DNA from: Cryptomeria japonica
Taxonomy: Eukaryota; Streptophyta; Pinopsida; Cupressales; Cupressaceae
Length of the DNA: 64,000 nt
NCBI RefSeq assembly: GCF_030272615.1
Contig: NC_081415.1
Coordinates: 231,391,303-231,455,302 of the forward strand
Reading direction: 5' to 3'
Part shown: one piece after another, positions 11,901-23,900 of the stretch
How the letters are laid out: each line of letters opens with the position of its first letter
Position numbering within the stretch: position 1 is the first letter of the stretch
The notes under the pieces: generated by a model
What the model saw: the letters and a program-made list of their open reading frames with translations, nothing else
Databases searched by the model: none
Told to the model about the DNA's origin: nothing
Position numbers and translations under genes: made by a program

Positions 11901-14900
11901 TTCACCTAGTTGAATGCTACCTCCATTCGCCTATTTTATGTCTCTTTTGTTTGTTTTGAAATTTAAAGTGTCTTTTTTCTCATTTTTCATCGCATTTCCC
12001 TTTGTTCTAGAAGAGGGAAACGGTATACTCAAGGATGTCCTCCTTGAGAGTTCAGAACATAAATGGAGTTCTTTCCCATACATGCTGCTTAGAATTTATT
12101 AATGAAATGTGAATGGTTTGCCAAAACTCCCTCACATGCTTTTACATTCAAGCTGCCTCGTCCAAGAGAGATCATTGAATTGTGAGTGAGGAAGCATTCT
12201 CCTTATTAGGCAGAGCCATGCTGCAGAAAATATGTTATATCTATCATTCCATATAGTTGATCCACTTAACAATTTTGGCATGATAAAAAAATTGTAATTG
12301 AAGAGAAATTTATCTACATTTTTTACCGTATACAGGATTTGATAAAACTTGACATCTTGAAAATAATGGAGCATGCTGTGAACAGTCTAAAAAATCTTGA
12401 GGCACCTGTCTGTCTCACTAGATTTGGTCTGTTTTCGCAGACATTTTAAAACAAAATCTGGATCACTTTACATTGTAACCTGGAGCGACTAAAGGTTTGA
12501 AGACCATGTGTGGAATTGGCAAGTTGTGCTACATTGTTTATTTAGATTGGTTAGTGAGATTTTACTGGTTCCTTCACCCATGTTAAACAAATGGGGGCTT
12601 GGTCACTTGGTCCATGTAGTATGCATTTCAAAGTCTGCATAAATGCAACAGGAGGAATTGAGCTCAGATATTTGCTGCAATAATGCTCCATCTTACCACT
12701 TAGCCTTGCTAGATTAGCTCTGCATATTATCAGTTGACTGACATATATAAAATGCATACAACACTTGATCCCTAGGCACACATAGCATGCACTTTAAAGT
12801 TCTGCATTAACACAACAGGAGGAAGTGACCCAAGGTCTTCATTGAGGTAATGCCCTATCTTTACCACTTAGATAGCCTTGCTAGATTTGCTCTGCCGCAA
12901 TGTCATTTGATTGACATATATCAAATGCATGCAACACTAACACTAATCTTTGACATTTTGATTAATTCCTCCCAACACATGCAGAATGCCCAGTTGGAGT
13001 TGATTTCCACTTTGAAATTAGGGTGGATGATAAAGTGGTGTAGATATAGCTCTAACTCAATTTTCATGTTTCCAAAAGCATAATCTCTTTTGAATTTGAG
13101 ATGCCTTATAGTACAAGGCATAAAACATTTACCTGAGATTTGTCCAGACTCCAAACCATAGTAGCCAAAAATCCTCAATTCAAAAATAAAAAAACCACGT
13201 TCTTTTGTTTTTTCTGCCTGTACATTTACAACATGCTCATTTTTATTGAGAGAGTGTTTCAGCCTAATTGATCCTAAATAAAACATTCCATATGAAGTTG
13301 TACATTCTTTTGGAAATTTGCTAGAAAATAATTTTGTGTGCCATTTTTTTTGTTTTTTTCCAAAACTTATTTGCCTGAACATATTTCATGTTTTTCAAAC
13401 CTTTCATAAATTGCTTTGTCACAAACATGGGTAATAGGGTCCGGATTGCATTCAAGGATTTTTAAACTTTAAGAATTTTTTTTGAGCTATATTGTTCTAA
13501 GGCAAAATATGAGTAAACAATGAACATGTTTGATGACAAGTACAGACATGGGTTTCCATTGGTTTATTTTTCCATTGCAGAATGAGTTCCTGTGATAGTG
13601 GTGTGAGGAATGAAGATAACACACTAAACTAGCTTGTAATCTACCATATTATAATGGACGTTCAATAGAATACAACACAGAAAACCATTACAAATTCAGT
13701 TAAGAAATAATGAGTTAATGTAATAATGCTCTTTTATTTACCAAAAATAGATATAGTAAATATGTAAAATGAACTAGAAGACTGAGAATGAAAATTTTGT
13801 GAATCGAAGACTAGGAACGAGAATCCTATCTGATTTATTTAGTTGTAATGGAACAACTATGGTGAATGTAAGGACATAGAATAACCCCTTTCTTAATATT
13901 GAATGTAAGCTAAGTATATATACAGCTGCAAGTAAATCAATTACAATCAAGATACATTACAAAATGCTCCAGTTTTGTAATGATTGACGATTGATGATAG
14001 TTTATTTTCTTTGGTGTGTGTTGATGATGAGTGCACAGGTGGCTGACAAACACCTTCCACAATGCATGCCAAAAACAATTGGTAAACTGTCATAACCGAA
14101 TGCAGTGGATAAAGGAACTCCAAAATGCAACCAAATATGATCAAAGAACATATGTACAGTGTCGGGCATACTATAACTTTTCTTAAATGCAAATAGAATG
14201 GCCATTTTAGAAACTTATAAATTGTGACAAACACTGTGACATGCTGGTGCTTCATTGTAGGTAGACAAGGAATACATGTTGATAGATTCCAGAGACCTAG
14301 ATGACTCTGCTAGTGGTGTATAGAGACTAAGCCTCTTGTTCTTTGATTTAAAATGTAGCAAATAATGCATGGATTGACGTGGAGCTTAATACCTTTGCAC
14401 CTATGTGGCCATAGAAAAGATGTTGTAGTGTGGTAAGTTTTTTGATCTCCATGAAATTTGTAGCTACTTTAGAGTAGTATGTGTCCTAGATGTGTTGTTG
14501 GTGAGCAGCATTTGTTGGAACATAGAGATGCTGCGGCTTGCAGAGAAGCTTGTATGGCATTTAGAAATCAAGAATTTGTTCACCTTGTGTGAGAGTGGTG
14601 TAGGTGGTGTGAAGTTTGAATCAATTGATTAGAGAGGAATCCAGTTAGAGACATGTCCTCAAGTTTCGATTACTACAAGGGATACAATGAACGGGGCTTG
14701 ACTAATCCAGTCTGCTGCCCTTTTATCCTTACCCGTCTTGTGTATGATTACTAGATGGAATTATTGCAGATAAGTCTTCCATTTCATATTGTGCACATTG
14801 TCCAACTTGCTTAAATGTGTAGAAGTTGGAGTGGCTTGTGATTATAGTAGATGGAAGTATTCTTCTCAAGAACACAATTGCATAATTTTTCCACAGCTTG

Positions 14901-17900
14901 AACTATGGCATACAATCCTTCCTCATATGTGGATAATCTTCATACCATGTCCATCCTAAGTGAGTTTTGCACTAAATGCATAATCAGATGTGTTGGCCTT
15001 GATCTTGAAGGGCTGAGTAATATCTGACATATCCAAGATGGATGTAAAACAAAATGGTTGCTTGATCTTCTTGAAAGTGCATTGTTGTGCAGGTGCTCCA
15101 TGGAAAGCATGTTTGATGTGTATCATTTGATTCAGTGTCTGGGAAGTGTATGAGAGTCCTAGGAGAAACCTGTTGTAGAAATCTCTAAAAAACTTTAGAG
15201 CTATATGAGATTATGTGGAATGACTAATCACAAATGACTTTGAGCTTTTCATGATCAATGATGTAACCTTGATATTGAATATGTGTTATGGTATTAGGTG
15301 CCTCTACAACACCTCCAGGATCAATGAAAGACCAAAATAACTTCCACAAGGGAGAATGGCAAGAAAGATTGCTTCACAATGCAAGATTGATGATATTTCT
15401 AGTGGGCATGAAAATGTACATAATGAACCTTGCTTATACAGGCAAGGTGAATATGGAGGATTAGACAAGATGCTGACAAGTGTTTTAATCCTATGTAAAT
15501 GATAACCTATCACCCACACAAGGTGGATAAGTGATAGTGTGAAAGGTCTACTAGAGGTGAAAGTTCCACTTGAGGTGGATAAGTGATATTGTAATAATAC
15601 CATCGAAAGTGGAAATGCTCCTAAAGTGTAAAGTGATCACCTAAGTAAACTTAAGTGATGTGTAATAAGGACCTAGGTGAAGACTAGACTAGGTACAACA
15701 AGGTGAATATGGAGGATTAGACAAGATGCTGGCAAGTGTTTTAATCCTATGTAAATGATAACCTATCACCCACATAAGGTGGATAAGTGATAGTGTGAAA
15801 GGTCTACTAGAGGTGAAAGTTCCACTTGAGGTGGATAAGTGATATTGTAATAATACCATCGAAAGTGGAAATGCTCCTAAAGTGTAAAGTGATCACTAAG
15901 TAAACTTAAGTGATGTGTAATAAGGACCTGGGTGAAGACTAGACTAGGTACAACAAGGTGAATATGGAGGATTAGACAAGATGCCGACAAGTGTTTTAAT
16001 CCTATGTAAATGATAACCTATCACCCACATAAGGTGGATAAGTGATAGTGTGAAAGGTCTACTAGAGGTGAAAGTTCCACTTGAGGTGGATAAGTGATAT
16101 TGTAATAATACCATCGAGAGTGGAAATGCTCCTAAAGTGTAAAGTGATCACTAAGTAAACTTAAGTGATGTGTAATAAGGACCTAGGTGAAGAGTAGACT
16201 AGGTACAACACCTTAATTACACCAAAACCCCCCCTTTGTTAATTTCAGACAATCAGATGTTAATTTAAGAAATTAGATTATAATCAGACCGTGAATAAAC
16301 AGTAACAACAATAAAACACAAGACAAAAGACACCAATACCCTGGGAAAACCTCCCTCTTGGAGGTGAAAAACCCAGCCTTAAATATGATATGTATTATCT
16401 CAAATGTAGGCAATTACAATATAGCGAACTTATCTCAGATCGCTGTCCAAACAGCAAGTTGGCAGAGCAATGAAGGATGCAGCTCTAATCAACAGCAGAT
16501 GACTAAAGGAGATCAGCAGCAGATGTCTAAGGTAGGCTGGGGCAGAATCGCACAAGGAGAGTCTTCAAGTTCACTTGAAGATCTTGACAATTTCGCCTAA
16601 CAATAGTCTTGAATAAATTTGCACAAGAGAATGAGAGTTCGCCAATGTAGGAGAGCAGATTGTATCCGTGGTGAATTGATGATGAAATGACTTCATTTGT
16701 TGTTGGTTTTATATCAACCTTTTGGCGCCAAATATCCCCAAGTCGGCTTGCATGTTTATTTAATTATGTTACATTGTCATTGTGAATTCCTCACGCTACA
16801 CATTTGGGTCCAGCCCAATAACACATTTACATGAGATAATACATATGAATTTTAATTGTCATTGACAACATTAAAATTTGATAATCAGGTATCCGAGCTA
16901 GTAATATTTTCAACACCCTTAAGTGCAACTTAGGGAGTACATTATTATGCAGTATGCAAGATGGTTCCCGACAACTAGGCCATGTTGGGTACTCCATGTA
17001 CAAATGCAAATGCAATCTCTCACAAGCGAAGAAAAGGAGAAAACCACATGGGAGAAAACCTCCTTTACATGGAGGACTCAAGAGCCCCCAAGGACTTGTT
17101 GTGACCATTTCACACATCGCCCCATTGCAAATGGGGACCCTTGCTTTTTTTGCTTTTTAGGGTTTGTTTTTTGGTCTTTTAGGGTTTTGTTAGTTAGCCT
17201 TTGCATTTTGAGTGCTGTCGGGGAGATCAATAGGATAGCAAGTCTGGAATGTCCTGAAAATTTGGCTAAGTCTGGAATGTCCTGAAAATTTGGCTAAGTC
17301 TGAAAGTCCTGATCCTGAAATTTGGCTAAGTCTGGAATGTCCTGATCCTGAAATTTGACTAAGTCTAGAAACTGAAAAACCTCAAAAAACTAGATTTTGC
17401 AATATAACTCCTGGAGGTCTGAAACCACTCTCAAACATCCTGAAAGTATACTTAAATGTTATATTCCATAAAATTTATCCCGATAGAGAGTTCGAAAAGT
17501 CAAAATTCGCTCCTGTCCTTCACTGAGGATCCAGAGCGAATTTCGCTCCTGTCCCTCTCCAAGGGTCCAAGGCGAATCGCTCATGTCCCTGACCAAGGGT
17601 CCAGAGCGAAAAAGCTTAGTAGAGTCATTCCTGACCTTGTTTGGACAAATTGAGACATCAAAGGCATGATGGAGGACAAAATGAACGTGATAGAGCATCC
17701 AGACTTGATTAAGGACGATGAAATGATGAAGTATTTGTCTAGAAAGGTAAATTCGCTCCTGTCCCTCACCAAGGGACTAGAGCGATTTTATTCATATACA
17801 CATTTTTAGACCTTGTTTGGACTCGAATTTTTATTCATGGCGTGTAAAGAGATGATATTTTCCTCAGCGAAGGAAATTTGAAGTGAAAAGTAAAAAGATT

Positions 17901-20900
17901 TGGCCCTGAGAGCAAAAATCGCTCCTGTCCCTCACTGAAGGACCGGAGCTTGAATTCCAATTTCGCATTATCCTTGCAAGATTTAAGTGGTTTCGCGATT
18001 TGAGGAGGTCAAGGGAAGTATGTTTTGCCCGTTGAATATAACTTAAGTACGCCACAATGAAGAAAATCGGCCTAAGTAACAAGTTCGCCCCTGTCCCTCT
18101 CCAAGGGACCAAGGTGACTGGCTAGGGCGCTCCTGTCCCTCTCCAAGGGACCAGAGCAATTTTCCCTCAAGACAAGATTCGAGCAAGAGAAAAACAAGTT
18201 TTACGTTTGAGGTGGGTGAAGGAAGACGCAATCGATCCGTTGAAGATAATTTTCGAAGCTAGCAAAGGACGAATTGGCTTGTAATTGCAAAAGTGCTCCC
18301 GTCCCTCACTGAAGGACCGGAGCTTGAATTTCAAATTTGCACTGTTCTTGCAGGACCAAGACAATTTTATGATTTGAAGAGACCAAGGAAAACATGATTT
18401 ATCCATTGAATATAATTTGGAAGGCTAACAAAGGACGGATAAGCTTGGATTTGCAAAATAGCTCCTGTCCCTCACCAAGGGACCAGGGCGAAAATGCTTT
18501 AAAGTGCACTCATTTCAAAGATCGAATAAATTGAACTCGAAATTCTAAGTAAAAATGCCATCTTGGACGTCAAAAATGAGGTCTTGGATGTAAAAAACAA
18601 GAAGTGTGAGGTCTAGAATGAGATCGTTCCTGTCCCTCACCAAGGGACCAGAGCGATCTTGTTAATAGCCATTATTTTTCATGATTGGGCGCCAAATATC
18701 CTTCAAATTACATTAAATGCCAGATTCGATAAAACCTTGAAATATTTTTGGCATTTAATAAAAGCGCATGGTATTTAATAATTAATTTTGAGCCTAAAAA
18801 ATCGAATTTTTTAATTATAAAGGCATTTAAAATTAATTATTATTATTTAAAAAAAATAAAATAAAATTGGAGTGCTTGGGGTATTATTTAATGTTTTTAT
18901 CAAGTCGGCCTCATCTTTTATTAATTTTTATTTATCTTTTGGCCTATTTTTCCAAGTCGGCCTATGGATAATGAAATGGTGAGCGCCTATATAAGAGAGG
19001 TGTGTTGAGCGATTTTAATCCATCATTCACTCATCATTTCAAATGCGATTTGGAAGGGCAAAGAGGAGGTGCGAAATCTAGCTAGTGGAGGGCGAAATTC
19101 ATCTTGAAGGCTATTGGAGAGGCATATTTCTTGCTAATTTGGAGGATAATTTCCAGATTTTTGAAGAGGAAGATGGAGTTCTTTTCCAAGCTAAAGGAGG
19201 CGCATTTTGCTAAAGGGAGTCTTGATCTACATTTTACCTAGCGAATTCACCTTATTTTTGCATTTTTTTCTAGAATTAATTCTCAAGTGGAGGTATGGCG
19301 TAATCACCTTGGCACCATTTTTGAAGATTTAAATTTTGCTTTGAAAATCCTAAATTAGGAAATGATAACTCAAGATTTATCATGAAATTTCCTAATTGAA
19401 ATCTTGAATCTTCCTTTTAAAGTTTAATTTTTAGATTTCAAGATATATTACTAATTTTGAAATGTTGTGTAGGCATCAAATGGAGATCTCGGAGTTGGAA
19501 AATCAAGCAAGGACAAGGACGGCCTCCTCCAAGGACGATCAAGCAGGAACAAGGACGGTCTCCTCCAAGGACGATCAAGCAAGGACAAGGACAACCTTCT
19601 TCGATCCAGCCTAACGTCGTCAAGGGCGACTTCTCCAATCCAGTATTCCAAGGCGAGGTACAACAATCATCCTGCACATCAAGGACACAAGAAGTTAGAA
19701 CAAGGGTTCGTTGAAGAAGCAAATAGTTCCAGATGAATTAATTAAAGCTAGCTTCTCAACAACATCAAGTTGAATATCTACCAAGTTACAAGTGTCAGAT
19801 GAGGTGGCATCCCAGTCATCACTCCTCCAGTCAGTGTGGTCCACCTCAGCATGTCCAGATTCAATGTACCTAACTCATGGAAGGTGGCACAAATTCCGAT
19901 GTACCTACCCCAGCTATCCATTGGTGGAATTTTCTAGAGAGGACATGTGTCCAAGCAATACAATTTTATCATTGGTCAAGCATTAAATGTTATGTAATGG
20001 TTGTAACAAACCCTAATTAGGGTTTTCATTGTAAAATCTTGGCCATTGATCTCGAATTGATCTAAGCCATCGGATTGTATTGAGGGCACTATATAAGCCC
20101 TGGCATTTCATTTTGTAAAGGGAATTAGCAATAGTTAGAATAGTTAGGAATAGTTGGAAGCAGTTAGAAGATAGAGAGAGAATAGCAATTAGAGTAGAGT
20201 AGAGAGAGAAGGCAAAGATTGTTGCCAAGATGTTGTTGTAAAAGACTTGTAACTTCATTGAAGAAATGGTGAAATTTATGGGTCGATTCGACAATTTGCG
20301 TGGTCTTTATACTTCTCATGTTTGATTTCATGTTATTAGATGAGTGGAAGAAATGTGCTTGATTGATGGTGAAATTCGTATATCCATACTACTAGCAGTT
20401 TGTTGATTGCAGACTTGCCTTGCGTAGTCAACTGGAATCATTCAGCTTAAGCTTAACTTCAATTGTCGCTTCTTCATTGATATGCATCAACCTGATGGTG
20501 TCCATGCCTGCAGTGATGATTTGAACATCATAAAGCTTTCCTTCGAAGATCGCACTAACCTTGTGGAGATGTTCCTATGATGTCAAAACAAGACTTAGTT
20601 AGAATTTCATCAAAGATCATTCATTGCTCTTACATTCTTAGTGTTAGGATTAGATCCTCTCCTCGCCCTTGTCTTTTTTCCTTTTTTCAAATCTAAGCTA
20701 GTGAAAATCCTGTGTTCCAGCAATATTCAAAGCAAATCAGAAGTTCAGGCATCAAATGTAAGTCCCCTTGTGATTCCAGCAAATCACATCATACCACAGA
20801 GAGCTTATCCACACGTAGAGACCCTACATAAAAGAACATTGGAGTCATCCTGATTGATCCTTTTTTGCGACATCTTCAGCAATCAGAGACTTTATTCAAG

Positions 20901-23900
20901 GGAGGATAAGGTACCCTTGGGTATTTTATTCTGTGTATGATTGTGTACAAAATACACGTCAACAGGACTACATACATCATGTATATATAATCAAATATTC
21001 CCCCATAGGAAGGAATGAAGGAGACTACATAGACCCCCATAATGAACAATGCCTTGTAAAAATAGTGAGTGCTTGAAGACAGAACATAGTCCAATGCCCA
21101 CAAACAACATTTCTATCCTTGGGAAGAAGATACACCAAATACAAATGCAAGAATGCTTCCCATTCTGGATAGGAATTAGTAGGAAGTGAAATCCAAATTT
21201 AGAATGATAATGTCTCTAAAGTTTTCTCATATGTCAGCAAGTCCTTGGATGAAGATGTCACGAACCAATCAGGTACACACCCAATCACGATAGAAGGTGA
21301 CAAGCAAGGAACCGATGGAAACTAATTTTGAACAAGCTCCAAAGACAAAGATGAAGTGACAAAATTGGTGCCACAACTATCATCAAATAGGAGAGATGCC
21401 TCTGAAAACTGCATTGGAGTCTCCAAGCTTGAAGAAGCCATCACATAAGCATGATCAAACTAGATCATGAATTGTGACAAATCAAGTGAAGGAGGAGACT
21501 CATGAATGTCAATCAACAAAGACAAGGTAGATGAATCTCCAATTGTGATGAAACTATGATCAAAGAGAAGAGAAATCCCCTCAAATGTGTCTCCCAAATC
21601 TGAAATACGTGTGTAGTGTCGTAAATTGTACAGCCTTAAATGGGCGTTACAATTCCATGCTTAGGTTAGCACCCGCCTTAGTGTGTTTGCATCTTGCATT
21701 TTCAAATCCCCTTTAAGGATTTAATTAATTAATTTAATTAAACCTAAAGTCTTCTTTTATCCCTCTACACATCATAAAATTGGGCCCCTTTACCCTAAGT
21801 GTGCCCCTTTTTATTTTGTTCTCCCAATTAATCATTTCATCAAATACCCTAATTATGTCCTATTTCAATCTTCAAGGCCCGATTTCACATATCAAAACAT
21901 CTCAAATTTCCACATACTCCTGGAATTTTCTTTAAAATCACAATATCTTGCTTCCCCAAAAATTTGGTGAAAAGTTGGTCGGATCGTGTGTTCGGACCAT
22001 GTTGGTACCAACTTGGTCTTGACTTTTTCTCCCCGAATTTAGGGAGCATGTTTTGGCAGTATTTTAATATTCAAATCCAAGAGATTGTCGAAAAATACTG
22101 TTTCTAAGTTGGCCGATGACTCAAAACAAAGTTAGGGTTTCCTACATAAACCATTTTCTTTCCTCATTTGAAGATCTAAGATCTAGCAATTGAAGGAGCT
22201 TCTTATGCAGTGAAAGTGCAGGTTTTAAGAGGTCTACCACAGCAAATCAAGCATCCATCAAGTCTACATCAAGCATTTTAAACATCCCCTAAGAGCTTTG
22301 AAGACATTGAAGAATAATAGGAGATCACCGATTGACGATTGCCTTGTACCTCTCCCTTAGGGATTGGTATGGTTTCATGTTATTTTCATGTCTTTGTATG
22401 AACTTCATAACATTCATTTTCAGATTTACATGCATGCTTTAGATCCATTATAGCATTTGTGATTTGAAGCATTTACATTTACACTTACAATCATTTAGGG
22501 TTTGCTCTCCAAAGCGTAGGGTAGAACTCTAGATTTACTTTCTTCTTCATTTAGGATCTTGCATACACACAAGATTCTTGCACACACATTTTCATTACAT
22601 TATTGGCTATTTGTGGAGGTGGAAATCACCAAAACAAGGGGTTTGACTAAGGCAAAGCCCTATATAGCCACCTAGACACCCTTTTTCAAGTTGCAGGTGC
22701 ACGTACAGAAATTTGGCGGGCGTATGAATTTCGGGACTGATGAAAGACATAGAGACAGTCTCAGAGCCTAAATCTGATCTCAGATATCAGAGACAGGGGT
22801 GTGGCGCCCTGGTTCCCCAGGGTTTTTCAGTTTCAGGTGACAGATCTGCATATCAGACCCTCAGGACCCCAGATCCAGAAGATCAGCTTTCTGTGAGCAA
22901 AAGGATAGGGGCGCCCAATGCCCAGGATCTCACAGTTCTATATCAATTTCAGCGGCAGGTGCACCTCTGAACTCATTCCCCAACTCTACTTTCTGTCTCT
23001 CAGTTTCAGTTTGTGTCAGATTTGCATTTTTCAGTTTAGTGTGCATTGTTTCTTATCTTCTAGTTAGTTGATTGTTGTATTGCATCTTACACATCTACTC
23101 CTCATTTACAACAAAGAAATAGAAACCCTAAGAGATATTCCTTGACTCTCTCTTTCCTACAAGAAGTAGTCAAAATGAACTATCTCCCTAGGCTCTTTCG
23201 TATTCCACTGTGTGTACATGAGAGTGGGATTAGGTCTTTGTCACTTGGTTCCATTTTTATGCATCACATCTTGGTGAACCCGACGTGAAATCCAATCTTC
23301 TTTAAATTTGCATTTCTTAGTTAGATCTAGTTATTGCATCTTTCTTTTCATTGAAAAGCATAAAAATTCAAAAAAAAAGAAGAGGAGTTTTCATTCATTA
23401 GATTGTGTGTTTTGTTTGCATTCCTCATTTCAAAAATGTCGGATCTTTATTTGCAAGATTTTCATTCCTTTGACAATGCATTTGCTTATGATGATTATGA
23501 GTTTAGTAAGGAAGAATTAGATGAGGCTCTTGATGAGTTTCTATACCCTAAACCTTCTAAACCTACATTTTGCCAAAAGCTAATCAACCTTGCTACTATG
23601 CCATTTCGTAGTGATGAGAAAGATAAGTTGAATGGTTCTTCCCATGAATACATTCCTATCAACTCATCCTCTAAATCTAGTGACATGGTGGTTTATAACA
23701 ATCCCATTTACGAGGACCTATCTCCTTTTGAATCTAAAGACAAACCATTTAATAGATATGATCATGCTATGTTCGATGATGCTCTTGATGATTTTATGTC
23801 TTCGCCAACTCCTTCAAACAAAGACCACACATCTAAAAGATTAATTAACTTGATAAATGTGAATGGACATGGCAAACCCCTCTTTGTGGTTCAAGGTGCT

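Larger units (their letters stand above)
17097..20964 (+). mobile_element. Giant solo LTR A (3868 bp), TGTTGTGAC family
   Basis: Begins TGTTGTGACC and ends ACACGTCAACA, flanked by GGACT at 17092-17096 and 20965-20969. It has no second LTR, so it is a solo LTR. It shares its whole layout with LTR B (51322-55069, opposite strand, AGTTG duplication) and with LTR D. From left to right it holds a near-palindrome array, TATA box 1, an intron-bearing leader, a short exon, a telo-box palindrome, TATA box 2 and an R/U5-like end of about 850 bp. At nearly 4 kb it is much longer than usual plant LTRs. It lies sense-oriented in intron 2 of the YchF-like gene. Confidence 0.88.

Noticed and set aside
17092-20969. 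LTR A and LTR B as the two LTRs of one element
   Set aside because: They are in opposite orientations and each has its own 5-bp target duplication (GGACT and AGTTG), so they are independent solo LTRs.
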